From contig CAMTAF010000005.1 in NCBI GenBank assembly GCA_947066955.1, positions 1 through 63,855 on the forward strand: a DNA stretch of 63,855 nucleotides, in the 5' to 3' direction. The position numbers and the translations under genes were made by a program. Origin of the DNA: an uncultured Hungatella sp. (GTDB taxonomy: Bacteria; Bacillota; Clostridia; Lachnospirales; Lachnospiraceae). The stretch's first letter is position 1. Every line of letters starts with the position of its first letter. The notes below the pieces were generated by a model. It worked only from the letters and a program-made list of their open reading frames with translations. It searched no databases and was not told the origin of the DNA. Below are positions 36,206-45,397 of the stretch, one piece after another.

Positions 36206-36886
36206 TTACGGGGCGTGTTCCCGGGAGGGACAGGGGGAGATGCCCAGGAGGCCCGGGATTTCTTTCAGGCTGCTGATCTCCATGTGAGCCAGGGAGCGGT
36301 CAAAGCCGAACCGGTCGTCTATGAGGGCGGCTATGACCATGCCGGCTCTGGAGGCGGCAGTGATGCCTAAGGTGGAATCCTCGATCACCAGACATTGCCC
36401 GGGATCCACACCCAGCTGAGCGGCAGTGTAATTGTAGATCTCCGGGTTGGGCTTGCTCTGCTTAAACTGGCCTCCGCTGACAACGGTGTCAAAATAGCAG
36501 GCAATCTGGTTTTCCTTTAGGACCCGCTGGATAATATCCATCTGGGTGGAGGAGGCCAGAGCCAAAAGGTATCCCCTGTCTTTGAGAAGCTTTAGAACTT
36601 CTAAAGACTCAGAGCGGAAGATGGCCCGATAGTCCATGTGTGAAAATACATCAATTGAGGCTTTGTACTCGTTCTTAAGCTCCTGCCAGGTCTGGCCGTT
36701 TCCCACTGCCCGGGCCAAAACCTGCCAGGAATCCTCCCTGGAGGCGCCCACCATCCCGTAGAGCTGTTCAATGGCGACCGACGGGTTCTTTGTGCGGGCA
36801 AAAGAGAGGACATACTGCAGATAGCGCATCTCGCTGTCAATGAGGACACCGTCCATATCAAAAATCACTGCTTTTATGTCTGTCAT
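36206..36886 (-). CDS. HAD family hydrolase, beta-phosphoglucomutase-like
   Basis: 226 residues. Motif I FDMDGVLIDSE, motif II ALASST, motif III Lys in SKPNPEIY and motif IV VIEDSTLGITAA define a subfamily IA HAD phosphatase or phosphomutase. The substrate is probably a small sugar phosphate. Its ATG overlaps the stop of the preceding kinase-like gene by 4 nt, so the two are translationally coupled. Confidence 0.85.
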   Translation of the reverse strand: MTDIKAVIFDMDGVLIDSEMRYLQYVLSFARTKNPSVAIEQLYGMVGASREDSWQVLARAVGNGQTWQELKNEYKASIDVFSHMDYRAIFRSESLEVLKLLKDRGYLLALASSTQMDIIQRVLKENQIACYFDTVVSGGQFKQSKPNPEIYNYTAAQLGVDPGQCLVIEDSTLGITAASRAGMVIAALIDDRFGFDRSLAHMEISSLKEIPGLLGISPCPSREHAP

Positions 36887-37524
36887 AAATAACCTCTCAT
36901 CTCAAGATAGCGGCGGATCAGGGCTACCGTGTTCCCGCTGCCCAGGGTGGCGGTGTTGATGGTAAGGTCGTAATTTTCCGGGCTCTCCCAGCTGCGGCCG
37001 GTGTAGTAGCGGTAGTAGTCCCGGCGCTCTTTGTCTATCCGCTTAATATTTTTTGGGACATCGGCGGCATCATAGTATTTGAGAGCGGTGATGCGGTTGA
37101 TCCGGTAGTCCAGATCAGCGTAGAGGAAGACGCGGACCAGGTTCAGGCCGTCTATGCCTTCCAGGACATAGCTGGCGCACCGGCCGATGATGATGCAGGA
37201 CTCCTCGGCGGCCAGCTTGCGGATGACCGCGGACTGGAAGCGGAACAGGTTGTCCGAGGAGATTAAGTCCGACCCAAAGGAAGGCTGGGTCAGTTCCGGC
37301 TTTAGGGTATTGATGATGCGGTAGAGCAGGCGGTCCCCTGCCTTTTCGTCAGCCAGGTGGAAATAGCTCTCCTTTAAGCCGCTCTCCTGGGAATTCATGC
37401 GGAGAATGTCTTTGTCATAAAATGGGATGGAGAGGGACTTGGACAGCTGCTGTCCGATCTCACGGCCGCCGCTGCCGTACTGGCGGCCGATGGTGATGAT
37501 CAGATGGTTGTGGGGACTTGTCAT
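36883..37524 (-). CDS. Cytidylate kinase-like family protein
   Basis: 213 residues from the ATG at 37524 with AAGGAGG upstream. It opens LIITIGRQYGSGGREIGQQL, the P-loop of the cytidylate-kinase-like group common in gut Clostridia, and has CIIIGRCASYVL and an R-x-x-Y-Y region. The authentic Cmk is a different gene, so the substrate is uncertain. It is coupled to the HAD hydrolase behind it. Confidence 0.82.
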   Translation of the reverse strand: MTSPHNHLIITIGRQYGSGGREIGQQLSKSLSIPFYDKDILRMNSQESGLKESYFHLADEKAGDRLLYRIINTLKPELTQPSFGSDLISSDNLFRFQSAVIRKLAAEESCIIIGRCASYVLEGIDGLNLVRVFLYADLDYRINRITALKYYDAADVPKNIKRIDKERRDYYRYYTGRSWESPENYDLTINTATLGSGNTVALIRRYLEMRGYL

Positions 37525-37576
37525 GGTATGGATACCTCCTTTTGTGTGGGGCACAGGGTTGGCCCGGTGCTGCTGC

Positions 37577-38374
37577 TCACTGTCTATAGGGACAGTATAC
37601 ATCACTCTCCCGGACAATTAAAGTGGTATATCCGGAATTTTTTAATTCCTGTTCCATGCGGGCGGCATTGTCCAGGTTTAAGAAGGCCCCCACCCGCACC
37701 TTGTGCAGGTTGTTGTCGTGAATCTGGAAGGCCGGGTAGCCCTGGGACAGAAGGCTCTCAAGCTGATCGGCAGCAGCCTGTTCGTTCCGGAAAACCCCGG
37801 TCTGGACCTGATAATACTGGGGGCAGGCCTGCTGCTCCTCCTGGATAGTCTTTAGGATGCCGTCGGCAATAGCCTGGGCGACGGCATCAAAATTGCGGTC
37901 AAAAAACTGGTTGTCAGCGTCATTGTCAATGAATCCCGCTTCCACCAGCACCGCGGGCATCTGGGTCCGGCGCAGCACCACAAGGCCGGGGCGCTCAATA
38001 ACCCCCAAGTTGGCAAAGCCGGCCTGTTCCATGGCAGAGTTGATGTTGCGGGCCATGAGAGCCGGGACTCCGCTGTCCTGGTAGACAAGGGTCTCTGCCC
38101 CGGAGGCGGAACCAGGAACCGGCATGGCGTTTCGGTGGATCGATACAAAGTAATCAGCTCCGGACCGGTTGGCGATCTGCGCTTTCTCATAAGGGGTGTT
38201 GTAAACATCCGAAACCCTGGTGTAGACCACGTCGATTCCGTGCCGTGCTAGGATATTTCCCACAGCCAGCGCCAGGTTTAAGCTGTCGTTTTTTTCCTGC
38301 CTTCCTAAATAAGTGGCCCCAGGCTCCGGGCCGCCGTGGCCGGCATCTAAGATGACTTTTACGTTTTCAGCCAA
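37577..38374 (-). CDS. N-acetylmuramoyl-L-alanine amidase with SPOR domain
   Basis: 265 residues from a TTG start with AAGGAG about 9 nt before it. Residues about 5-175 are an Amidase_3 domain with zinc ligands in LDAGHGG, the Glu of ND-type region and FVSIHRNA, plus the catalytic Glu in VLVEAGFIDN. Residues about 185-255 are a SPOR domain (YQVQTGVFRNEQAAADQLESLLSQGY) that binds denuded glycan. No signal peptide is visible, as for CwlC-type enzymes that act on the mother cell wall at spore release. That role is inference. Confidence 0.88.
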   Translation of the reverse strand: MAENVKVILDAGHGGPEPGATYLGRQEKNDSLNLALAVGNILARHGIDVVYTRVSDVYNTPYEKAQIANRSGADYFVSIHRNAMPVPGSASGAETLVYQDSGVPALMARNINSAMEQAGFANLGVIERPGLVVLRRTQMPAVLVEAGFIDNDADNQFFDRNFDAVAQAIADGILKTIQEEQQACPQYYQVQTGVFRNEQAAADQLESLLSQGYPAFQIHDNNLHKVRVGAFLNLDNAARMEQELKNSGYTTLIVRESDVYCPYRQ

Positions 38375-38473
38375 GATGAAGAACTCCTTCCGAAAATAGA
38401 TTTCTGTTATTATGGATATGTGGGGAAGCCGGGATGGTATACTCCTTTTTCCTCCGGAATATCAGCAAACCGG

Positions 38474-39778
38474 TCAGGCAAGCTCCGCGATCCTTGTGAT
38501 GCCTACGTAAATGTGAGAGATTTTGTACCAGGTGGGAAAATCGGTCACTCCGGTCTGGGGCAGGCCGAAGACGGATTGAAATTCCCGGACAGAGGCAGCG
38601 GTGTTGGGGCCGTAGAAACCGTCCGGGGCCACCCGCGGTATAGCGCTGTAGACTGTGGCGATGGCGTCAAGCTGTTCCTGGAGCTGCATAACCTTCTGGC
38701 CCGAGGAACCGATGGTCAAGTTCTCCCCGGGCCAGGAGGAGGGAATCCCTGAGATCTGTTCGGCTGTATTGATGTAGATGCTGGATCCGTAAAAATGGCG
38801 GAGAATCTCAATGGGGCTGTAGCCTCTCTCGCCCAGGGAGCAGGAACCCCACTGAGTCATCCAATTAGGACACGTAACCTGCCTTCCGTCACAGTACTGG
38901 GTTAAAATAGGTTGCTTCACCCCGGGCCTGGAGAGGTAATTGTCAAAAATCTCATCCACTACCAGGGAGATGCTCTCATAGATATTCCGGCCATAGATCC
39001 ACTTGTGGTCGTAGGCTGTGGAGGATGTGATGGTGAAGTCGTAGCCCTGGTTCCGGTACCACTCCGTATAGACCCTGTTCAAGGTAAAGGACATGATGGC
39101 CAGCACATTGGCGGTGATAGTGGCCTGAGGCCAGGTGGCATAGATCTCGCTGGAAGCCACATTTTTAATATAGTCCCGATAGGGCACATAGTAGTTGGGG
39201 GCTGATGAGTCAGTGGGCGGCCCGTCGTGAACCACGATGGTCTGGGGCACCACCACGCGGCTTAAAACAATCTCCCCCGATTCTCCCATGGGCTTGACTT
39301 CGGCCTCGGCGATCTTGGGAGGGTAATTTCCGTACAGAGTGTGTTCCGGGATGGTGATAGACTGATCCAAAGGCTCAGGATCGTCTTCAGGCTCTAAAGT
39401 GACGGGCTGGATAGCGGTGGAGTCGGGGAGGATCTCGGTGCCGGTGATGGTTTGAGGCTTGAAGCCGGGAGCCGAGATCTCTAAATTGTACTCAGAATAG
39501 GGACGGTTATCGCCGGGGGTAAGGCTGTACTCCAGGGGCGGGGCGTCTAAGGCAACCTGCTCTGTCTGGCCGGAACTGTTGGTGACCACCTCTTCTATGG
39601 TGCTGTCAGGCCGGTCAGAGTTTACAATCCGCACCGTGGCGTTTTGAATAGGAAAATTATTGATAATGGACACCACATTGACCTGGAGAAGGCCGTGGCT
39701 TCCCGCCTCCGTGGCGCAGGCGGAAAGGCTCTGCCGCTTAAGACAGGGGGACGGCTGGAAGAGAATATTGTTTTTCAT
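38474..39778 (-). CDS. SleC-like spore cortex-lytic protein with peptidoglycan-binding domain
   Basis: 434 residues. Residues about 30-120 form a beta-sandwich pro-region, about 190-290 a SpoIID/LytB-like core (ITANVLAIMSFTLNRVYTEWY and FTITSSTAYDHKW), and about 345-420 a PG_binding_1 domain (IGSSGQKVMQLQEQLDAI). Order and length match clostridial SleC, which is processed by Csp proteases and digests spore cortex during germination. No csp gene is nearby. The strong FTITSSTAYDHKW block supports the call. Confidence 0.78.
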   Translation of the reverse strand: MKNNILFQPSPCLKRQSLSACATEAGSHGLLQVNVVSIINNFPIQNATVRIVNSDRPDSTIEEVVTNSSGQTEQVALDAPPLEYSLTPGDNRPYSEYNLEISAPGFKPQTITGTEILPDSTAIQPVTLEPEDDPEPLDQSITIPEHTLYGNYPPKIAEAEVKPMGESGEIVLSRVVVPQTIVVHDGPPTDSSAPNYYVPYRDYIKNVASSEIYATWPQATITANVLAIMSFTLNRVYTEWYRNQGYDFTITSSTAYDHKWIYGRNIYESISLVVDEIFDNYLSRPGVKQPILTQYCDGRQVTCPNWMTQWGSCSLGERGYSPIEILRHFYGSSIYINTAEQISGIPSSWPGENLTIGSSGQKVMQLQEQLDAIATVYSAIPRVAPDGFYGPNTAASVREFQSVFGLPQTGVTDFPTWYKISHIYVGITRIAELA

Positions 39779-39849
39779 AGAGGGTCCTCTTGGAAAATGG
39801 TTACTGTCAGTGTATTCTCGGGAGGGGAAAATGGTTCATAAAAAACCCA

Positions 39850-39878
39850 TTGAATCAAAGCCGAAACAATGATATGAT
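39850..39878 (+). promoter_or_regulatory. Promoter for the CPBP protease and glycosyltransferase genes
   Basis: TTGAAT (39850-39855) and TATGAT (39873-39878) are 17 nt apart, about 50 nt before the ATG. Confidence 0.6.
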
Positions 39879-39929
39879 AAAAGGCGATACGCTAAGTTTA
39901 ACAAAACACACCAAAGGAGCAGCCGCGAG

Positions 39930-40559
39930 ATGATAATGACCCTGTGGACCCTGCTGTGGCCCATGGTTTTTTACGGATTGTCCGTTGACCTGTTCTGTCT
40001 GCTTTTCAGGCAGCAGGGCGCATTGGCAGGCACCCTGGCAGGAGCCCTGGCAGCAGCGCCGTTTCTGCTTCGGGAATATATAAGGGGCCCGTCTTTTGAA
40101 AAATGGAGTTTTGAGGGCGGCAGGAAGGCAGCGGTTTTCTGGGTTTTTATGGGAATAGCGGGCTGTCTCGCAGTGAATACTCTGATTAAAGCGGCCGGTA
40201 TTTTTAGACTATTTCCGGCATTTTCCCAGACAGCGGCCGGGCTGTATCAGTCGCCCCGGTGGCTTTTGACAGCGGCAGTGGGGGTGGGAATCCCTGGGGC
40301 GGAGGAGCTGGTGTTTCGGGGGCTTTTGTTTGCCAGGCTGAGGGAGCGCATGAGCTTTTTCGCGGCAGCAGGCCTGTCCGCGGCGCTGTTTGCCCTTTAC
40401 CACGGCAATATTCTCCAGGGAATCTACGGATTTTTCATGGGACTGCTGTTTTCTTGGGCCATGGAGAGGGAGAAAACCATAGGGGCGCCTCTGGTGATGC
40501 ACATGGCAGCCAATTTTACATCTTTGGCTGTGACAGCAGTTCAGAGTATATTATTATGA
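39930..40559 (+). CDS. CPBP family intramembrane metalloprotease
   Basis: 209 residues, with about six hydrophobic helices. The Abi/CPBP motifs are EELVFRG (motif 1, about residue 124), ALYHGN (motif 2) and HMAANF (motif 3), all with the needed Glu, His and Asn. Such proteins cut or modify substrates within the membrane. The glycosyltransferase begins 18 nt downstream. Confidence 0.85.
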   Translation: MIMTLWTLLWPMVFYGLSVDLFCLLFRQQGALAGTLAGALAAAPFLLREYIRGPSFEKWSFEGGRKAAVFWVFMGIAGCLAVNTLIKAAGIFRLFPAFSQTAAGLYQSPRWLLTAAVGVGIPGAEELVFRGLLFARLRERMSFFAAAGLSAALFALYHGNILQGIYGFFMGLLFSWAMEREKTIGAPLVMHMAANFTSLAVTAVQSILL

Positions 40560-40577
40560 TACTAGGAGGAAAGAGAC

Positions 40578-41597
40578 GTGAAGCTGCTATCGGTAGCCAT
40601 TCCGTGTTACAATTCCAGCGACTATATGAGGCACTGTATCGAATCCCTTTTAGAAGGCGGAGACCAGGTGGAGATCCTGATCGTGGACGACGGTTCCACA
40701 AAGGATGATACAGCCGCCATTGCCGACGAGTATGAGAAAAAGTATCCCGGCATCTGCCGGGCTATCCACCAAGAAAACAAGGGACACGGCGGAGCAGTGA
40801 ACACAGGGCTTAAAAATGCGGAGGGGGTCTATTTTAAGGTAGTGGACAGCGACGACTGGGTGGACCGGGGAGCTTACTTGGAGATCCTAAAGACTTTAAG
40901 GCAGCTGGCGGACCAGGCGGAGCCTGTGGATATGCTCATCTCTAATTTTGTGTATGAGAAACAGGGGGCAAGGAGGAAAAAAGTCATGAATTACCGGACC
41001 GCCCTTCCAAAGGATCAGGTGTTTACCTGGAAGGATGTGAAGGTGTTCATGCTGGGGCAGTATATCCTGATGCACTCTGTGATCTACCGCACAGAGCTGC
41101 TGCGTCAGTGCGGCCTTAAGCTGCCGGAGCACACCTTTTATGTTGACAATATTTTTGTGTACCAGCCTCTTCCCCATGTGAAGACCATGTACTATCTGGA
41201 TGTGAATTTTTACCGGTATTTTATAGGCAGGGATGATCAGTCGGTGAACGAGCAGGTGATGATCGGAAGGATCGACCAGCAGATCCGCGTGAACAAGCTG
41301 ATGATCGACTACTTTGTGGAGGCTAAGCTGCGCTGGGGAAAGCTGCGCCATTATATGATCCGGTATCTGGAGATTATGATGGTCATCTCCTCGATTCTGG
41401 CCATCCGCTCCGGCACTGAGGAAGATATGGCCAAGAAAAAAGAACTGTGGCAGTACGCCAGAAAGAAAAACCTGATGATGTATTTAAGGCTCAGGTTCGG
41501 CTTCCTGGGGCAGGGCATGAATCTGCCGGGAAAGGGAGGCCGGACCGTGTCGGTGGCAGGGTACAAGATCAGCCGCAAATTTTTCGGGTTCAATTAG
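40578..41597 (+). CDS. Family 2 glycosyltransferase
   Basis: 339 residues from a GTG start behind AGGAGG. GT-A fold: SVAIPCYNSSDYM, the DXD-like motif VVDSDDWV (about residue 93) and HGGAVNTGLKNA before it. It probably transfers a sugar from a nucleotide donor to a cell-surface acceptor; no membrane helix is obvious. Acceptor unknown. Confidence 0.88.
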   Translation: MKLLSVAIPCYNSSDYMRHCIESLLEGGDQVEILIVDDGSTKDDTAAIADEYEKKYPGICRAIHQENKGHGGAVNTGLKNAEGVYFKVVDSDDWVDRGAYLEILKTLRQLADQAEPVDMLISNFVYEKQGARRKKVMNYRTALPKDQVFTWKDVKVFMLGQYILMHSVIYRTELLRQCGLKLPEHTFYVDNIFVYQPLPHVKTMYYLDVNFYRYFIGRDDQSVNEQVMIGRIDQQIRVNKLMIDYFVEAKLRWGKLRHYMIRYLEIMMVISSILAIRSGTEEDMAKKKELWQYARKKNLMMYLRLRFGFLGQGMNLPGKGGRTVSVAGYKISRKFFGFN

Positions 41598-41643
41598 GCC
41601 GGCCACAGGAAAATCATTGTGGCGATGCCAAGGGGAATGGTGT

Positions 41644-41672
41644 TTGCAATTGCTGCTGACCTGGGTTATATT
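41644..41672 (+). promoter_or_regulatory. Promoter for the YitT gene
   Basis: TTGCAA (41644-41649) and TATATT (41667-41672) are 17 nt apart. A 26-codon frame (ATG 41718, stop TGA overlapping the YitT ATG at 41795) lies in the leader and could couple translation, though its ribosome site is poorly spaced. Confidence 0.55.
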
Positions 41673-41794
41673 GGTTTTGAAAGCAGGAATGCCCAAAAAC
41701 TCAAAAATTAGAGGGGCATGCCTAAAAAAATAAAGAAACAGGAGGCAGCAGGAAGGCTGTGCCTGTTGTCGGCATGGCTGATTGCTGAAGGGTC

Positions 41795-42661
41795 ATGACA
41801 AAAGAATTTAAGAGTCCGGTGATGAAAACCTTGTGGGAGTATGGGCTGATCACCGCAAGCATCTGGATTATGGTAGTGGGAGTGTATTTTTTCAAGTTCC
41901 CCAATCATTTTGCCTTTGGAGGAGTCACCGGATTTTCCACCGTGGTCAGCGCGGTTACCAGATGGTCGGCAGGAGGGTTCACTTTTGCGGCCAACATGGT
42001 GCTGCTTTTGGTGGGTTTTTTGGCAGTGGGCCGCCAGTTTGGGGTGAAGACGGTGTATGCCAGCGTGCTGATGTCCGCTCTTCTGGCACTTTTGGAGAAA
42101 GTGTGTCCCATGAACGCGCCTCTGACTTCGGAACCTGTGCTGGAGCTGGTCTTTGCCATCTTCCTGCCGGCGGTGGGGTCGGCCATTCTGTTTAACATCG
42201 GAGCTTCCAGCGGCGGGACGGATATCATCGCCATGGTGCTGAAAAAGTACACCAGCTTTAATATCGGGACAGCTCTGTTTCTGGTGGATCTCTTTGCGGT
42301 GGTGTGCTCGTTTTTCATCTTCGGGCCCGCCACAGGATTGTTCTCCAGCTTAGGGCTTATGGCCAAGTCCCTGATGGTGGACGGGGTCATCGAGAATATT
42401 AATCTGTGCAAATGCTTTAACATTGTCTGCGACGACCCGGCGCCTATCTGCGATTATATTATCAACAGCTTAAACCGAAGCGCCACGGTCTATGAGGCCC
42501 AGGGGGCATTTACCCACCACAAGAAGACAGTGGTGATGACCACCATGAAGAGAGGGCAGGCGGTGAGGCTGCGCAATTATATCCGCGCCGTGGAGCCCAC
42601 GGCTTTCATGATGGTGACCAATTCCAGCGAGATCATAGGAAAAGGTTTTTTAAACGGCTGA
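41795..42661 (+). CDS. YitT family membrane protein (DUF161/DUF2179)
   Basis: 288 residues. About five membrane helices (residues about 12-200) include the family blocks NHFAFGGVTGFSTV and NIGASSGGTDIIAMVLKKY. A C-terminal cytosolic DUF2179 domain (about 205-288, with TTMKRGQAVRLRNYI) follows. YitT-type proteins are common in Firmicutes; the transported or sensed molecule is not established. Confidence 0.88.
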   Translation: MTKEFKSPVMKTLWEYGLITASIWIMVVGVYFFKFPNHFAFGGVTGFSTVVSAVTRWSAGGFTFAANMVLLLVGFLAVGRQFGVKTVYASVLMSALLALLEKVCPMNAPLTSEPVLELVFAIFLPAVGSAILFNIGASSGGTDIIAMVLKKYTSFNIGTALFLVDLFAVVCSFFIFGPATGLFSSLGLMAKSLMVDGVIENINLCKCFNIVCDDPAPICDYIINSLNRSATVYEAQGAFTHHKKTVVMTTMKRGQAVRLRNYIRAVEPTAFMMVTNSSEIIGKGFLNG

Positions 42662-42675
42662 GCAGGGCATACGTT

Positions 42676-42705
42676 AAAAAACGCATCCGGAAGGATGCGT
42701 TTTTT
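42676..42705 (+). terminator. Intrinsic terminator of the YitT gene
   Basis: AAAAAACGCATCC (42676-42688) pairs perfectly with GGATGCGTTTTTT (42693-42705). A family A repeat starts immediately after. Confidence 0.93.
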
Positions 42706-42798
42706 GTGCGCAGGCCCGTGCAGTGGAAGTTTGCCGCTAAAGCGGCGCACGGGCCGCGCGGCGAGTAGGGGGAAGCGCCTCCCCTACTCGATTGCACA
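42706..42798 (+). repeat. Family A1 structured repeat
   Basis: GTGCGCAGGCCCGTGC start, GCCGCT-AA-AGCGGC hairpin, GCACGGGCC closing arm, then GAGTAGGGG/CCCCTACTC and GATTGCACA. Nearly identical to the copies at 6092 and 6249. Confidence 0.85.
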
Positions 42799-42943
42799 TG
42801 GGGCGGGGCCCGGAGCAGGTATTGGCAGGATTTGTACCCATGGTATCAGAATGCTCTTGTATTTTTTCGGATTTTTCTTTATAATATAAACTATATATTC
42901 AGAATTACCTAGAAGTCATCATTTGATTGAGGAAGGAACCAAG

Positions 42944-44992
42944 ATGAGCAAGGAACAACAGTTTAAACAGAAAATACTGATCGCGGACGACTCTGAGATG
43001 AACCGGGCGATCCTGGCTGATATGCTGGAAAGCGAATACGAGATTATCGAGGCTGAAAACGGAGTTGAAGCGATTGCCGCTATCCAGAAATACGGCCCCG
43101 AGCTTTCCCTGATTCTGCTGGATATTGTGATGCCTGAGCTTGACGGCTTCGGAGTGCTGGAGGTGATGAACCGGCACCACTGGATCGACGAGATCCCGGT
43201 CATTATGATATCGTCGGAAAGCAGTTCTTTCCATGTGGAGCGGGCGTACAAGCTTGGAATCACGGATTACATAAGCAGGCCTTTTGACGCGGTCATCGTC
43301 CACCACAGGGTGGTTAACACCATAGTCCTGTACGCTAAGCAGAAAAAGCTGGCAGCTCTGGTCATGGAGCAGATTGACGAGAAAGAGAAGCAGAGCAGCC
43401 TGATGATCGATATCCTCAGTCATATAGTAGAATTCAGAAACGGCGAGAGCGGCCTTCATGTGCTTCACATCCGCTCTCTGACAGAGCTTTTGCTGAAGCA
43501 TCTCAACCAGGTATCAGACAAATACCGTTTTACGAAAGAAGAGATCTCCATGATCTGTATCGCGTCGGCGCTCCACGATATCGGCAAGATCTCCATCCCC
43601 GGAGAGATTCTCAACAAGCCCGGGCGCCTGACAAAGGAAGAGTTTGATATCATGAAGACTCACACCACCATCGGGGCCGAGATGCTGGAGAAGCTGTCCT
43701 TCCACCAGGAGGAGCCTTTGGTGAAAGAGGCCTACGCCATCTGCCGCTGGCACCACGAGCGGTATGACGGCAGGGGTTATCCTGACGGGCTTAAAGGCGA
43801 CGAGATCCCGATCCACGCCCAGATTGTGGCCCTGGCCGATGTCTACGACGCGCTCACAAGCGAGCGTGTGTATAAAAAGGCCTTCCCTCACGAGGAGGCG
43901 ATCCGCATGATCTGCAACGGGGAGTGCGGCGCGTTCAATCCCCTGCTGCTCCAGTGTCTTCGGGAGATCGCCGACACCCTGCAGGAGAACCTAAACAATA
44001 CCAAGACAGGGCAGATCGACGAGCAGGAGCTTCAGGATATCCTGGAGGAGAAGCTTCATCCCAAGGATAATCCTGTCTCGGAGAGGACGATCCAGCTTCT
44101 GGAGCATGAAAGGATGAAGAGCAGTTTCTACGCTTCCATGTCAGAGGAGATCCAGTTTGAGTACAGCATTACGCCTCCCATGCTCACTTTGTCAGAGTGG
44201 GGCGCAAGGCGTCTGGGGCTTCCGGAGCTTATTATGGATCCCCTGGGGGATGAGAGGGTGACAGCCATCATGGATCCGGAGGATATCAAGAAGCTGGGGG
44301 ATATTCTCCATAACACATTTCGGAAGAATCCTGTGGTGAAGTATGACTGCAAAGCCAACACAGGCGGCGAGGCAAGGTGGATAAGAATTGTGGCCCAGGC
44401 CCTGGAGTCTTTGGAGGATCCGCCGGTGTACACAGGAGTTATCGGAAAAGCTGTTGATATCCATGAAGCCCGGCTGCGCCTTGACGCTCTGGAGAGCATG
44501 GTTTCTCACGATGCTCTGACAGGGCTTTTGACCATAGAATACGCGGAGAAGAGGATCCGGGAGCGCCTGGCCATGAGCGCGGGAGAACGCTATGTGCTTT
44601 TGCTCCTGGATGTGGATCACATCAAGGAAGCCAATGACAGCCGGGGAAGGATGTTCGGAGACCAGATCCTGGCCCATGTAGCGAATATTGTGCGTTCCAG
44701 CGTGGGGGAGGAGGATGTCGCCGCCAGGATCAGCGGAGATGAATTCCTGATTCTGGTAAAGGGCAGGTCTGATGAGAAAGAGGCGGCCCGGTGGATCATG
44801 TCGGCCCTGGAAGGGGATTACGAGGGATTCAAGGTTTCGGTATGCGTAGGAACCGTTGCTGTGGAAGAAGGGGAAGCGGATTATGATAAACTGTTTAAAA
44901 AGGCAGACAAAGCCCTGCTGATGGCAAAACGGGGCGGTGCGGGACAGTACCGCGGCTATAATGACTGTATGATGGAGGAGAAAAACCTATGA
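42944..44992 (+). CDS. Response regulator with HD-GYP and GGDEF domains
   Basis: 682 residues from the ATG at 42944 (GAGGAAGGA upstream). Receiver domain about 7-125 with the phospho-acceptor Asp in LLDIVMPELDG. HD-GYP phosphodiesterase about 150-345 with HDIGKISIPGEI and the full HHERYDGRGYP motif. A PAS-like region about 380-505. A GGDEF cyclase about 515-675 whose signature is SGDEF, an accepted active variant. It could thus both make and break c-di-GMP in the cytosol under phosphorelay control. The Hpt gene overlaps its last 4 nt. Confidence 0.9.
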   Translation: MSKEQQFKQKILIADDSEMNRAILADMLESEYEIIEAENGVEAIAAIQKYGPELSLILLDIVMPELDGFGVLEVMNRHHWIDEIPVIMISSESSSFHVERAYKLGITDYISRPFDAVIVHHRVVNTIVLYAKQKKLAALVMEQIDEKEKQSSLMIDILSHIVEFRNGESGLHVLHIRSLTELLLKHLNQVSDKYRFTKEEISMICIASALHDIGKISIPGEILNKPGRLTKEEFDIMKTHTTIGAEMLEKLSFHQEEPLVKEAYAICRWHHERYDGRGYPDGLKGDEIPIHAQIVALADVYDALTSERVYKKAFPHEEAIRMICNGECGAFNPLLLQCLREIADTLQENLNNTKTGQIDEQELQDILEEKLHPKDNPVSERTIQLLEHERMKSSFYASMSEEIQFEYSITPPMLTLSEWGARRLGLPELIMDPLGDERVTAIMDPEDIKKLGDILHNTFRKNPVVKYDCKANTGGEARWIRIVAQALESLEDPPVYTGVIGKAVDIHEARLRLDALESMVSHDALTGLLTIEYAEKRIRERLAMSAGERYVLLLLDVDHIKEANDSRGRMFGDQILAHVANIVRSSVGEEDVAARISGDEFLILVKGRSDEKEAARWIMSALEGDYEGFKVSVCVGTVAVEEGEADYDKLFKKADKALLMAKRGGAGQYRGYNDCMMEEKNL

Positions 44993-45351
44993 GCTTAATA
45001 GATTGTTACAAATCTCTGGAAGGGGATTACGATGATGTGCTGGGGCGTCTGCGCAGCGAGAAACTGGTTCAGAAATTTGTTCTCAAGTTTTTAAATGACG
45101 GAAGCTATGACCTTTTGTGTTCTTCCCTTGAGGCAAAGGATTATAAGGAAGCGTTTCGGGCTTCCCATACCATAAAGGGGGTCTGCCAGAACTTAAGCTT
45201 TACGAAGCTGTACCGCTCAAGCCATGAGCTGACAGAGGCCCTCAGGAACGGCTGGAGCCCGGAGGCAGATCCGCTGGTGGAGCAGGTAAAAAAAGATTAT
45301 GAACAGACGGTAACCGCTATCCGGAAGCTGCAGGCTGAGGTGGGAGGCTGA
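44989..45351 (+). CDS. Hpt phosphotransfer protein
   Basis: 120 residues, all helical. The phospho-accepting His lies in ASHTIKGVCQNLSF (about residue 53), the standard Hpt motif. It is the expected shuttle between the hybrid kinase encoded downstream and the HD-GYP/GGDEF regulator upstream. Coupled to the regulator by an ATGA overlap. Confidence 0.9.
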   Translation: MSLIDCYKSLEGDYDDVLGRLRSEKLVQKFVLKFLNDGSYDLLCSSLEAKDYKEAFRASHTIKGVCQNLSFTKLYRSSHELTEALRNGWSPEADPLVEQVKKDYEQTVTAIRKLQAEVGG

Positions 45352-45397
45352 GAGAGGTCTTGCCTGCCTCGGGGCATCAAGGCTTGGAGATTTTGAT

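Noticed and set aside
41718-41798. 26-codon frame overlapping the YitT start
   Set aside because: The ribosome site is only one base from its ATG and nothing is conserved that I recognise; kept as a note in the promoter entry.
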